A DNA stretch of 64,000 bases from Phragmites australis (GCF_958298935.1 NC_084923.1:4714501-4778500), one strand, 5' to 3'. Shown: positions 1-11,470, numbered from the stretch's first letter. A program made the numbers and translations. Notes: generated by a model from the sequence alone, not told the origin.

Positions 1-421
1 CGATGAACCGCGGCACGACGACCACGGACGTCACGGAGGAGTAAGGGAAGTCGGTGCGGTCGGCGCCGGACAGCCCGGAGACGACAGTCACGCGGCTGGA
101 GGTGAAGCGGTACCGCAGGATGAACGCGCGGGACACGGCCGCCAGCGTCAGCGGCAGCCACAGCAGGGTCAGCCCCAGGAGCAGGTTCGCCGCGAGGTCG
201 CCGTAGTGGGCTCCGCCGTCGAAGAACACCGTCTCGGCGCCGCCTTCGCCGCCACCGCGCGCGCCCGAGGCGGCGGCCCGCGCGACGACGAGTCGCGAAG
301 CGGCGCCCGCTGAGCGCCTGATTTGTGGGAGCGTTTTGAGGAAGGAGAGAGCCGGAGAGGGCGTCGTATGGAGAATGGAGGACACGCCCGCGGCGGCGGC
401 AGCGGTGGACATCGGCAGCAT
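1..421 (-). CDS. Plastid-targeted bacterial-PH-domain membrane protein, N-terminal part
   Basis: Reading the minus strand from an ATG at 421 gives 140 uninterrupted codons before the window edge. Residues 1 to about 60 are rich in Ala, Ser, Arg and Thr with few acids, as in a chloroplast transit peptide. Residues 66-77 (FFDGGAHYGDLA) lead into one hydrophobic segment at about 78-100. This is followed by RYRFTSSRVTVVSG and a DRTDFPYSSV stretch typical of the YdbS/YdbT-like bacterial PH (bPH_2) fold. Plants and cyanobacteria share such a protein (Arabidopsis At3g61870 type, about 260-270 residues), so roughly half is present. Its biochemical role is not established; a thylakoid or envelope membrane location is inferred from the transit peptide and membrane segment. 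A second ATG at 412 (residue 4) is an equally possible start. The C-terminus lies outside the window. Confidence 0.8.
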   Translation of the reverse strand, partial: MLPMSTAAAAAGVSSILHTTPSPALSFLKTLPQIRRSAGAASRLVVARAAASGARGGGEGGAETVFFDGGAHYGDLAANLLLGLTLLWLPLTLAAVSRAFILRYRFTSSRVTVVSGLSGADRTDFPYSSVTSVVVVPRFI

Positions 422-1790
422 GGTGCGCCGGTGGATTATCTCGGGTTGGTGGTGGAGGGATTGGAAGCGCGCGCGGGTGGGAGCTTCCGGATTCTGGTGG
501 TTATCGTTCGCGCGGTTGGAGACACGTGGAGGAGTCGTATTGGTACACGTAGCCTCCTTAGACCCATGAGTTTTCTGTACCGGCACAGCCTTGAGCTTTG
601 GGCCCACATATCATCTGGGCCTCATTGCTTGTCTACACCGTTTCACCATCCGGCCCACGGTTGGGCTCCAAACTTGGGCTCTCTGTCTGTGGACTACAGC
701 TACCATGTGTGATGCCAACTGATTCAGTTTCAGATAAGTGACCCTTTTATTTTTATATTTTTAAATCCGAAAATCGCAAATATATGTATCTGTTTTGAAA
801 TTTTACAACTCTATATTCATGCTGTCTGTGGGAAGGATGACATGTTACCTATAATTTATCCTTTTTATTTCTCATTGTACAAGTAATTGTTTGAGTTTGA
901 AATTTTTAAGAGCTAGGCGAGAGCATTTTACACACACAAAAAAGTATCAAATTTTTTTATGACTATTTCGACAATATTTTGAATTTTAGAAGCATTATAA
1001 CACCATTTTTGAAAAAACTTATTATCCGTTGAAAAGACAATATGTTCCAATGGGCGACAAGAGTATAAAAGTACAAAATTTCAAAACGATACATATATTT
1101 GCAATTTTTGGATTTAAAAATAAAAACTGGAAAAAACTGGAGAACTTTCTTCTGAACCAATTGCAGTTAACAAAGGAACCTAGCACGAGAATCGAAAGCA
1201 TTACAACATTGAGATGCAACTGCCCACGCATCGACGAGAATGATCTTGCCATCTGGAGTTCTGGTTTGCAATCGTACAATGCTGTTTTACTGTCACTTGA
1301 AGAAGCGGCACTGACTTCAGACGAGCGGATCATTCGTCATACATACCGCTGCACATTGAATGACCTAGGTGATTTATTTATATTTCCAGAGCTCACTCGT
1401 CAAGGAAGCATGCAGTACCACCCTACCCTCCGGCTTCTCCATCATAGATCATTAGCTGACAAAAGGATGAGTAGTTTGAAGAACACAGCGGCGAGCAGAG
1501 ATCTGCAGGAAATTTTCCCTGGACAAGCGGGACCTCGACCCAGAACGCAGTTTCATCGATCGAGCCACAGAGTTCCCAACCTTTTCCTTCAGATGTGGTG
1601 TGGAAACCCACGGCCAGACGGTCGGCCTCGTGCCTCGCTGCCGCGGGCAGACATCTCCCTACACGCCATGTGCGCCACACCTGTCCGTCCGTCAGTCCAT
1701 GCGCGCCTCCCTCCCCGCTTCGTTAGGTAACATCGATCGAACAGCTCGACGCAAAGCCGGACAAGTCGGACGTGTTTGGATCCTCCAGCA
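422..1790. other. Intergenic, upstream flank of the bPH gene
   Basis: The first 150 bases are GC-rich and probably hold the leader and promoter of the minus-strand gene. From about 715 the DNA becomes AT-rich and shows no recognisable gene. A 233-codon open frame at 1029-1730 on the plus strand has no recognisable domain and a composition that changes abruptly from AT-rich to GC-rich along its length, so I treat it as chance. Confidence 0.5.
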
Positions 1791-1796
1791 AAACTC

Positions 1797-1967
1797 GCCT
1801 CGTCTTGTCGAGCGAGGATACTGAGAAAGCGATTCGTTTGGATGGACGGCAAGCTTGTCTCAAGGCCTGTGTTGACAAGGTTTTACCTTGCTGCTGCGGG
1901 AGAGCGAATTTCGCTCTCCTAGCCCGGCAAGGATTCGCTCGTCTGGCTTGGCAAGACGAGGCAAGCT
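1797..1967. repeat. Imperfect inverted repeat, possible small MITE
   Basis: GCCTCGTCTTG at 1797-1807 recurs inverted as CAAGACGAGGC at 1952-1962, and the neighbouring bases are partly complementary too. In the middle, 1899-1919 is a perfect 10-bp-arm palindrome (GGAGAGCGAA, one spacer base, TTCGCTCTCC). The layout fits a short TIR element. I could not find a convincing target-site duplication. Confidence 0.4.
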
Positions 1968-3521
1968 AGCCCGGGAACTGAACGCCCCAGTAGTCTCTTA
2001 GCATTTACCAGCTCGATCGAGTTCTATAGCAACGACATTGTCATAACTGATCAAGGTCGTTGCAGGTTCGACATCGGTAAGCTCTCTTTTTAACTGAAGA
2101 TCGTGCCTTTACAGGTTCGACATCAACAGAGGAGAGAGGGCACAATGTTTCGCTCTCTGCCGGTACCTGGCAATGGCAGAGAGGATCCGTTTATATAAAT
2201 TCCTATCCGTATCACGTCATGTACGTTTTCTTTAGCGTGTGTGCATGCGTGCCATGCTACTGGTATCAGTTGGGACAGTTGGCGACACATGCCTGTGGAT
2301 CTCTTATTCCCTCTCATTCCCTGCGACGAAGCACTAAAAAACTCGCCGGCGCGACGGAATTGGCGATGCGCCCGCGTATATTTTAACGATGGAGCACGCC
2401 GCGGCGGGCTGACTTTAGCCGCCGATTCATGTGCGGATTCGGCCATCGCTGAAGAGCCACTGCATGCCCTTGGTTAGTTTTTCTACGCGACCCACTTGAT
2501 ACTTTCCAGCTCCGCTTGTCCCTCCCGCCTGATCAGCCGAAGCGCCGCGCGCGACGCCGAAGCCCATCGCAGCAGCGCGCACCAGGCGCGGGCACGGTGG
2601 TCCTCAGCCGGTTACACACCGACCGGCCGATCGATCTCGCGCATTCTGCGTCGCTGGCAGGCAAGCAAGCTGGGACATGGCAAAGGACACATGGTGGTCA
2701 GTTGGGTACTGTGCTGTCACATGGATCGGAGAAGGAAGGGCCCCTGGGCCCTGGGCTGGCCATGCATGCCCCTGATCTCAACCGATGCAACAGTTTGGAC
2801 TATATATACCACCAGCGTAGTCCTCGCCGAGCATCTCGTACGCTTCTGGACAGAGACCTATCCTGTCCGGCTTTTCATTTGCCTTGATCTGCTGGGGAGA
2901 AATTGCGTACGGTAATATATATCTTCCCTGCTGAAAAATCTGAAGAAATAGCAGAACATAATGCTCCTGTTCTTTTTCTTGCAAAGCTTTACTGTACTGT
3001 AAGGGAGAGAGCCACTGCCTGTTAGGTTGATCGAAGTGACAGGTGGCACGTTGAGTAAAAACCATGCATAGTGTATAAGACGGTCGAATGGAATGCTCTC
3101 TCTGTGTTCTTTCTTGAAAGATCGATCGTTGGATGAAATTTATTTGTTCTCCTCCAGAGTTAATATCGAACAGAATCAACTTGTCTGTTGGTCGTGCGTT
3201 AAACAATTCACATCTGGACCAGATCAAGCTGTTCATGCTAGGGCACCTATGTCTAGTCTAGCCTATGAACTGTGCTATGGCAAGCTTGGCTCACGCTTGC
3301 ACATTGTTCGGTACTGCTCAAGAGTACACTTTGATTTTTTTTAAGCCTTGACAATAAGTTATAGTACCTAAACATATATTACATCTAATACACGTACATC
3401 CATACATTATAAGATACACATTAGAGCTACAACTTACATACATATCTATTAAAAAAATTACAAAGCCTCCAGCTCCGCAAATGATGATCATGTTATGCTC
3501 CAATTATGATGATAGGCACTC
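1968..3521. other. Intergenic, no gene seen
   Basis: Mixed composition, with a GC-rich patch at 2330-2780. Open frames on both strands are short and lack recognisable domains. No RNA gene or repeat boundary is clear. Confidence 0.4.
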
Positions 3522-4530
3522 CACTACGTAAGAAATCAGTAAAAGAGACATCGTATTAGTGACGGCTGTTCAACACGCGTCGCCAATGTTCTATTAGTGA
3601 CAGGTCTAATAAAGACGCATCACTAATATCTTTTCTAATTAGAACCAGATATAGATCCGTCACTGATAATAATAGTGACGGGTCATAATATAATCCATCA
3701 CTGATGATAATAGTAACGAGTCAAGTTGTGACCCATTACTAATAACTGACCTAGAATAACCCGTCACTGATAACTTAGTCATTAGTGATGGGTCAATTTA
3801 TGATCTATCACTAATGATAAGGTTATCAGTAACGGGTCGTCCTAGGCTAGTCATTAGTGACAGATCACAACTTAACTCGTCACTAATGATCCACTCATCA
3901 GTGACGGGTTGTCATATGCCAGTCATTAGTGATGAGCCAACTTGTAACCTGTCACTAATGATCAACTCTAATCACTAATGATGGTATTTGTAAATATTTT
4001 TTTATTTTATTTTTCTCTTATTTTTTCTCACATTAGCAATACTAGAATAGGAACCATTGTATATTTCTGCGCAAGTTTAATGTAAGATATGACTGCTATG
4101 GATACAAGCGCACGTTCTAAAAATGGTGTAGAAACTTTCGAGGTGTAGAAACTTTTTTTAGATGTCCGTAAAGTGAAAAAAAAACGTTAAAATCAGAGTC
4201 CGTATGCAAAAGTTATACCTGTTTTACAGAATACACTCCGAGTCACCTATCAAATTATAATCCTCAATGAAAGTTGGCAAAATTATTCATTAGTGACGGG
4301 TTATGGTTACGTCGCGTTACTAACGACCTTTGGCAAAAAAGTTTAAAAAAAATAAAATATTCAGTTTCCATTACAACTACGTGATAGCAGATGTGGTAAG
4401 TTGGCTATATGTGCGAGTAGGAGGTCATAGGTTCGATTCCTATGGAACGTCGCAAATTTAAAAATAATATGAAAAAATGCAGCTTATGAGATATATGGGA
4501 TGAGCCTGCATTGAGATGATTTGGGTCAAA
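3522..4530. mobile_element. CACTA-like non-autonomous element or fragment with subterminal repeats
   Basis: The left edge reads CACTACGTAAGAAATCAG, close to the CACTA-superfamily terminus. From 3560 to 3980 the motif TAGTGACGGGT and its inverse ACCCGTCACTA recur about every 30-50 bases in both orientations, as CACTA subterminal repeats do; one more copy lies at 4291. No transposase frame is present. A tRNA-like segment sits at 4386-4453. The right terminus is not clear, so the end coordinate is approximate. Confidence 0.55.
4386..4453 (+). repeat. tRNA-like segment (pol III B-box) inside transposon DNA
   Basis: GGTTCGATTCC at 4430-4440 matches the tRNA B-box consensus and forms a T-arm with a CATAG/CTATG stem (4426-4444). 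About 25 bases upstream, TGGTAAGTTGG resembles an A-box. The acceptor and anticodon stems do not pair well, so this is a tRNA relic or SINE-like head, not a working tRNA gene. Confidence 0.45.
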
Positions 4531-4543
4531 TAATGGTCATCGG

Positions 4544-4545
<2 letters not shown>

Positions 4546-4577
<32 letters not shown>
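4546..4577. repeat. (TA)n microsatellite
   Basis: Uninterrupted alternating TA over 32 bases, seen directly. Confidence 0.9.
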
Positions 4578-4581
<4 letters not shown>

Positions 4582-4637
4582 ACGTAGTGCTCGAGACTCG
4601 TAGAAAGAATTCTAATTACATGAACAAGCCACGTTAC

Positions 4638-4706
4638 GAAGCAGGGAGTCGAATTCCCGACCGACCGTTTCGTCGGTGAGCAAAACGACCAATACGCTAC
4701 GAGCGC
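4638..4706 (-). repeat. tRNA-like segment on minus strand
   Basis: The reverse complement reads GTAGCGTATTGGTCG (A-box/D-arm-like), then about 28 bases later GGGAATTCGACTCCC (B-box/T-arm-like). The putative anticodon arm has a CGTTT/AAACG stem but an oversized loop. This fits a degenerate tRNA-derived repeat. Confidence 0.4.
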
Positions 4707-5223
4707 GTTCGCTACACTCCTTTGATCTGCCTCACTTATAAACTGCCTGCCCGAGTGGCCTCATGCTAAGGGTCCGTCCAGTTACGGTTGTTGTGTTAAA
4801 TCTCATGCAGTGTAGCATTTTTGGGAGAAAAATCGGGCATCTAATGGCTGAATCTTTGTGCCTATTATTCGTCTCATGTAAATATATATTTATGGTGGTT
4901 TGAACGCAATAATGTCCCTCTTTCGATATGGTTTACAAAAAACGACTGAGCAAACAGGACAGCATCTAAAAGAGGTTATATAGATAATCACATCACACCG
5001 TAATGGCAATCGATGCCTAAAACAGAACACGCAATTTCCACTTGCCTAGTGCAAAAAGGAAATAATTTTGCTTGCTGCTCTTTTTCTCCATGGATATGTA
5101 GCTAGCTATGCATTGCATCGATGTGTAAAGATCGCGAAATGTACTTGGAGTCACTGACGTTGTGAAGAAGCGCGCATTCTGCAGCAACATGGGCCCACTC
5201 GGCAAAGAGATACGGGGCCAGAC

Positions 5224-6393
5224 CAGGGTTAAAAAACCGTCGATAACCGTCCAAAAATCGCGGTTATCGACCTTCTCGGTCCGATCCGGTTTCAGAAACC
5301 GAACGGTAACCGAAATTTAAATTCAAAAAATTCGAAAAAATAAAAAAATTTAAAAAAATCTTTAAAAAAACTAGACACAATTCTAAGACCTTCTGTGAAA
5401 AAAATTTCAAAAATAATGTCGTTTGCATTATATTCTATGGGGAGAAAGTTTGAAAAAAATTGAAGCGTGCGGCTCAGTTATTAACTCACGTTAAGAAAAA
5501 GTGTAACATGCAAACACATATTTTTCTGGTATAAAACGTATTTTAAGAGAATCTTTAAAATTGATTTCACTTTATTTAGAGTTTTATTAAATTCTCTATG
5601 ATTTTTACAAAGTTCACAAGCATAAAGTGAATATGTTAAGAAAGAGTACTGTAATTAACTTTTTCATGTCTACTATTATTTTTTTTCTACGTAAATCATA
5701 GTATAAATAAGCTAATGAAAGTGGTTTCACTAATTTTTGAGGTGTGATGGGTCAGTTATGAATTAATCTAGTCGCAACACATTTACACAATCATGAATGT
5801 TACAATAACTAATTCATGAGTTTATGTATTTTTAAAAGATATAGGATCATGTAAGAAGACTAACAAAATTAGTTTCATGATTTTTGGATTAGCAAAGAGT
5901 AAACTATGCATTTAACTTGGTTTAACAAATAAAATTTCTCACAGAAAATTTTGAACTTTTTTATGAGTATAAATACTTTTATCATGTAGATAATGTTACA
6001 AGGAAGCCAACAAAATTTGTTTCACTTGATTTGAAGCTCAGATGAATTAGTTATTGATTTTACAAGATTGAGTCCTTTTTTAGGTTTTTTGTTGAACTGC
6101 GCTGAAATTCGATAAAACCGCTCGATAAATCGAGAAAACCAAGCGGTTACCGACTCAAACCGCTCGGTAACCGACCAAATCAAAAATACGAGAAAATCGC
6201 TCGGTAACCGATCCAAACCGCTCGGTAACCGACCAAAACCGAGCGGTTGCTGAGAGGGCAAAAACACGATTTTTTCATAAAAATTCAAATTTTACCGAAT
6301 GAATTTTCTCCGATTTTTTTTAAATTTTTGACCAGTAGACATGATTACTGCGAGATTTCGGTTACCGACCGGAGCTCGGTAACTTGAACCTTG
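5224..6393. mobile_element. Non-autonomous TIR transposon, about 1.17 kb
   Basis: The left end CAGGGTTAAAAAACCG and the reverse complement of the right end, CAAGGTTCAAGTTACCG, are similar. Both are followed by clustered CGGTAACCG motifs. Flanks are GGCCAGAC (5216-5223) and CGCCAGAC (6395-6402), a probable 8-9 bp target-site duplication, so a hAT or Mutator-type element is likely. The interior is AT-rich without coding capacity and shares sequence with the element in SUT1 intron 1 (32816-33784). Confidence 0.6.
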
Positions 6394-6402
6394 CCGCCAG
6401 AC

Positions 6403-8124
6403 ACGGTCCTTTGGTTTCTTCTGCCTCTGGTGGTCGGCCCCACCACTGCTGAGCAATCCACAAGGGATTGTTCCACGAGCTGTGGACCTGACCACGACGG
6501 ACGTACAGTCGAGTGACATGTACACTTGCATCTTTATCTCTCTTTCTTTCTTCCTTTTCAAATTATATTTTTGTCGCTGCTGCATACTTGTAAAGAGAGG
6601 AGTCAGCTGTATGTGATGCACCAGCACCTCGCAGTTTTTGTCTGTATTTTTTTTTTAACTCTGCTTGATTTGTTTTGCACGTTTTCTAAATCCAGCGCCC
6701 TGTGAACGTGTCTAAATTCTAGGTGTTTAGAGAAAACGTTGTCGCCGATAGGGATTATATGAGGGTTTTATTTGTCATCGGGGTTAGAGAAGCTTTAGGG
6801 AGAGATAAGTCGGTTTGGAGGAGAAGGTGAGTATAAGAGCGTCTTTGGTTGCGGGAGGCGAAGGATCCCTAATAAGCTAGTGTCAGAACGGTGAGTACAA
6901 AAATAAGTTAGCAAAGAAGATAGTCGGAGGCAAGCAAAAGGTGGGGGAGCAAGCCCAAGTTAATTGACAAAAGGCTATAGATAAGACGAGATCTAAATAG
7001 AGGTTGTTAGCAGTAGGTTGAAAAAAAAACTATGATGGCATCCGCCGTCGTCTTAAAAAAATAGAAGCATGTTAAATAGCAACGGCATTTGTTTTGTAAC
7101 CCTGCAATTCCCATCTCACCACCGATCATATTCAGACTGGCAATCTAGCGAATTAAGTCCAGTTCAGTCAACTGTAGCTGCCAGTGAGGCAACGTACGGC
7201 ACATGAGATCGATCGAGCCTGCAGCAGGTACGGTAGAAATGAAGAACATACACAAGGCATAAGCATTCCCATCTCAACATTCCTTTTCACTATTTAACCA
7301 GCTGTAATAATAATAAGAGTGCTGGGTGCCTGCAATGCTTATTTACCTCAAGAGGTCATCTCAATGAGAGCCACTACATTTACTTACACCTGTGTCTGTG
7401 CCTGGTTGGACGGATCGCCTGAAATCAATTCTTTTACGGTAAAAAGTCAAAATTAAACTATGTTTAAGATTAACAAGTTGGTTTTAATTTATTCAGAAGC
7501 GTACGTGGTTGGTGAGCAAGCCCTCAGGAAAAGGGAAAAAGGGCCCCAAGGAAACATATATAGCTGTCCAAATGTTACTGTTGTCCATGCTCTTCTGTTC
7601 TTTTTAAGTGGCCTTAATTGCGTTGTAGGGAGAGACAGACCCAACTCAAAAATGAGTAGGGGCATAATAGTGACTAAGCCTTTCCAATTTTATAAAAAAT
7701 GTATAAGTCTATTAAAATTTATTGAAAAATAAAAATTCGAGGAGGGACTTATGCCCTCGCTGGACCTCTGATAGGTCCGGCCCTGGCTGTAGGATGGCAT
7801 GCATGCATGCTTTGACAACAGCTTCACAAGAATGGATGGATGGATCAATGTTCCTGGTCAGTAGTGAGGGCAAACTTGAGTTGAGAAACTGAATTTCTCA
7901 CGTGTTACATTTTTTTAGGGCTCTCACTTATTATATTCATCATGCAAGTACAGTATGTGTATGAAGTCAATGATCTTCCTTTCGATAATTAAAACATCAA
8001 CGCCACCTCAATACATGCAGAAAATAAAACGTTGAACACAATGTCTTCCAATGCATCACCCACACGAGCTATAGCTGACAGACATACCTAACTGAAAGGC
8101 GCATGTAAAAAAACCAGTCTGTCA
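6403..8124. other. Intergenic, no gene seen
   Basis: AT-leaning DNA with no recognisable coding frame. The sequence around 7775-7790 (GGTCCGGCCCTG) resembles a DNA-transposon terminus, but no partner end was found. Confidence 0.4.
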
Positions 8125-8502
8125 TGATCTCTTATGCATATGGATCGGTTGAACCGAGTCACGGGCCGAGACGCACTCGCTGCGGGTCGCAGCCCACACA
8201 ATAGAGTGGCCCCATTACAAATAGAGCAATAGCCACACCTGAAGGGACATGGAACATAATACCAGAACCGGTCTTCTCTCTGAGATTCTTCCTCCTTAGT
8301 CTATTCTTCCTTTAGCTTCTCCACTTCTCTTCCTTCTGCAATTCTATGATTAGTCTCGTTCCTCTGTAGAACTTAGTTGCACTTCCCTTCTCCGATTCCC
8401 TAGCTTGCTACTATCCACAACTCCACTCATATTTGTATCATGAACTCGGTTGTTATTGTATTTGTGCTGCTGTGATTGAATCAAGGAGGTTGGTTGCTAA
8501 CA
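8125..8502 (+). repeat. Left LTR-like repeat of the 8-17 kb complex
   Basis: It ends in TGCTAACA directly before a tRNA-Met-type primer-binding site and matches 17303-17731 over most of its length. The left boundary TGATCTC is provisional. Confidence 0.6.
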
Positions 8503-8542
8503 AATTGGTAATCAGATCCATTCGAATCTTTAGAGTATTGGC

Positions 8543-9010
8543 ATGGAGATGGCGTGGAGGATGAAGATGAGCAGTATGTTTGAATTGGGCCTGGATTACT
8601 TCAACAACCCTTACTACAAGCTTGGTGTCCACCACATGTTTGATGAAATGACCACAAGCGATTGGAGGTCCTCAAGCTGTGTTCTCAAGGTCACCATTCT
8701 CCGGGTTAGTTATCCCATCACTGAGAAGGTGCTTTGTCAAGTGTTTGCTCCATTTGGGGTGGTGGTGGAGGTGTACATGTATGTGGATCAAAACGTGTGG
8801 TGGCTCTTGTTGCATTTCGATCAAAGCATGAAGCTGCTGAAGCATACGGGGATTTACATGGAAGGTATATCTATTATGATTGTTGTCAGCTCAACATATA
8901 GTATGGGTCATTCCAGGAGCTCGATGTTGCCCCGATCACGAGCAGCCACGACGCCATGGCGAGCTCGACACGTCCGCCAACTATTCGTCGAAATGCCTGC
9001 ACGTACATGA
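8543..9010 (+). pseudogene. PTB-like RNA-recognition-motif frame inside the retroelement
   Basis: The frame opens at a TTG at 8543 or an in-phase ATG just downstream and runs 155 codons. Residues about 47-125 contain CVLKVTILRVSYPIT, then EKVLCQVFAPFGVVVEV, LLLHFDQ and GIYMEGISIMI. This spacing matches an RRM of plant polypyrimidine-tract-binding proteins, in which a VLxVTI strand, a PVT..VLHQVF helix and a FG.V..V strand follow one another. The usual aromatic RNP-1 residues are not clear, as is normal for PTB RRMs. It starts about 25 bases after the primer-binding-site-like sequence, where gag normally begins. The frame is broken downstream, and I see no spliced gene around it. I infer a host fragment captured by a retroelement, or a gag-like frame carrying an RRM. 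Confidence 0.5.
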
Positions 9011-9012
9011 AG

Positions 9013-9252
9013 CCACGGAGATGTTGAGCTTGAATCCACGAAGGTACAAATGTTGACGATGAGATACGTAGAGGTCGGTGATGATGTCGGTACAGCGCCT
9101 AGAACATGCATATTTGTCAAAATGCCTCGACTCCACCATCGGCATGCCGACGTACATGCATGTTCTAGGCATTGCACCGACATCATCACCGACCTCTACG
9201 TAGCTCATCGTCAACATTTGTACCTCCGTAGCTTCAAGCTCAACATCTCTGG
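9013..9252. repeat. 240-nt near-perfect inverted repeat (foldback)
   Basis: The left arm (9013 to about 9125) and right arm (about 9138 to 9252) are complementary over roughly 105-110 bases with scattered mismatches. For example, GTAGAGGTCGGTGATGATGT at 9068-9087 pairs with its exact inverse in the right arm. The loop is only about 10-20 bases. A transcript through it would fold into one long hairpin. Confidence 0.85.
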
Positions 9253-10404
9253 TGCAGGCTAGCCCTTGTGCACTCTGGGTGCTAGACGAAATGCTTCATA
9301 GTCATGGCACCTTTCTCAATTGCAAAGCTGACATGTTTGCGTTCGGGAACAAGGATTGGCTTGATGGCTGCGATGAGTACGTTCCTGAGTTGTTGAGGAC
9401 TTACCACTATTTCCATGTGTCATTGGGTGTGCATGAGGAGATGATAATGGTTTGGTTGCCGTTGCTGGTGAAGTGGTTCAAGTGGCCGCTGCATTTGCCA
9501 TTGAAGATCAGGTGTGGTCATGTAGTGGCTTGGCCAATGCCATGGCCATCCTTCAAGATAGCTGGTGAGGTTTCTATAGGATGGTGTTTTTGTTTGCTCA
9601 GAAGCCTTCGTGGCCACCTCCAACTCGATGATGCTCCAGAGGTTTGTCTGCTGCTATGGTGTGGGTCAAGTTGCTATCAAGGCCGCCGCCTACGCAAGTG
9701 GAAATCATGGGTGATGTAAGTCCTGACATACAATGTGACCAGAAAAGCAGAGGCATGGTGGAGATGTTCATACCACTATAGACCCATGATCAAGTGCTTT
9801 TAAGATGTCTGCTAGTTGAGGGGAAGCTCTTCAAGTTCATGATTGCATTGAACACTGCCAATTCAATTGAAACCTCCCAGCCACCAGTGACACAAGAGAG
9901 TAAGAAAAATGGCATTATATTCATAAACATCATGGAGGGCAAGGATGTCACAATGAAGAGGTGGAAGTGATTTCATTCAAGTGCAATAATTAGTGCTCGA
10001 GCCAAACTACATGTGCTCAGTTCACTTGTTCATGAGGAGTTTGAGTTCACTTTTGCTTGTTTGCTGATTGCTAATGGCAATACACATGGAAACACCTGAA
10101 TTATCAGTTCGATGATTCAGGAATAAGCGAATGGGCATTGGTATGGGTATATTTCTACTGATGTTGTGCATTTCCTACCGCATAGACTCTTTGGGCAAGA
10201 CAAATTTGTGAGCCAGGTAGTGAGGGTCCAACTGGGTTTGTACGAAGACCAACATAAGAGAGGTATCAAGACGTTGTTTTGTTATTTTCAAGTTGGATGG
10301 CATGAGTTCCATGGCCACAGCCTCAAGGGACTTTTGTCATTCTTGAGTTCGAATGCAAGGTTGACATGGGGCCAGTAACTCCACAATGCATTGCAAATAT
10401 AATC
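9253..10404 (+). other. Degenerate internal region of retroelement
   Basis: Frames continue with many stops and shifts and match no family I recognise. The stretch does not look like ordinary intergenic DNA, since several frames of about 70-155 codons follow one another on the plus strand. Confidence 0.35.
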
Positions 10405-11139
10405 AAACGATGGAAAAGTGTGCATATGATGCATGCTTGAAAATTAATAGTACGACGCATTTCGAAAACATTTACAAAAGACCACTAAATGATTAGAGTT
10501 CCGAAGTTCAAAGCCTCAATTAAGGCAACCTAATTGCATATATCTTTAAGTGGCTAGCAGTCAAACCGGTGTTGAAGTGGCGGTCAGACCGCCAGTGTGC
10601 AGAAGGGTTGGCCTCTGGTGGTCAGACCGATAGTATGTTAGTGGTCAGATCGTCGTCTGGCGGTCAGACTGTGAGATCCTGCCGGTCCCACTTTACAGGG
10701 CCATCGGCAAAAGCTTCAGCGAGGCCTTCGACCATGAAGGGTACTAAAGTGCTCTATGGGACTAGTGAAGTGTTTTTAAAGTAATTTAGACAATATTCAC
10801 CGAGCTAAACTGAAAATACCCCATAGATAAGCCCTAGGCTAGGTTGAACTTGGGTCCATACGACATGGGAATCGACTCGAGCTTAGAAATGAAGGAAAAA
10901 GGGTAGGGGATGACTCACCTTAATGTAGGGAAGCCTTCTATTAGAGGATATCACTCTGGTGAAGCTTTGATTTTGAAATTGGACTCTGGGGTGCTTTGGG
11001 GCTTGAGGTGGATGAACTCGTGTGAAAACTTTACTAACGACGAGGGTGAAGTGGATGAGCTCGAAGAAGCCTTCGGGAGCTCGAGGAAGTCCCTTCTCTC
11101 TCTCTCTCTCTCTCTCTCTCTTGATACCAAGAGAGGTAT

Positions 11140-11187
<48 letters not shown>

Positions 11188-11470
11188 GGCTGACTTGCTT
11201 AAGTGGAGCCTCTGCACTGTGACGGTTAGACTGCGAGAAGTGTTGGTCAGACCGTGGAAAGCCTACCTGGCTGCCCCCTGGTAGTCAGACCGCGGGGAAT
11301 CTCGATTAGACCGCAAGGGTGGTCATGTGCTGAAAACTTAATTCTATTCCCTTTTTTAGTTCTTCTTCATCTCCAAGGCATTTAAGGTTTTTCCAATAGG
11401 CTCTAAACTATCTCTAAGTACTTTTGAAACATGTTTAAACTCAATTTATCAAATGAATATGCATAAACAT
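10405..11470 (+). repeat. Dispersed repeat copy 1 with GGTCAGACCG motifs
   Basis: This matches 16343-17290 in direct orientation. Both begin with GCATATGATGCATGCTTGA, carry several GGTCAGACCG-type motifs, then a CT/GA-rich block, then AGAGAGTTGG with a nearby CTTAAGTGG. Possibly LTR sequence of an inserted element. Confidence 0.6.
11095..11186. repeat. Palindromic (CT)n/(GA)n microsatellite hairpin
   Basis: A CT tract (about 11095-11120) is followed by CTCTTGATACC, a six-base loop, GGTATCAAGAG, and then a GA tract to 11186. The two halves are self-complementary. Confidence 0.9.

Noticed and set aside
1029..1730. 233-codon open frame on the plus strand
   Set aside because: No domain, abrupt composition change within the frame, and no splice or codon-usage support; probably chance.
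4386..4453. Functional tRNA gene
   Set aside because: Only the T-arm and boxes are convincing; acceptor and anticodon stems do not form.
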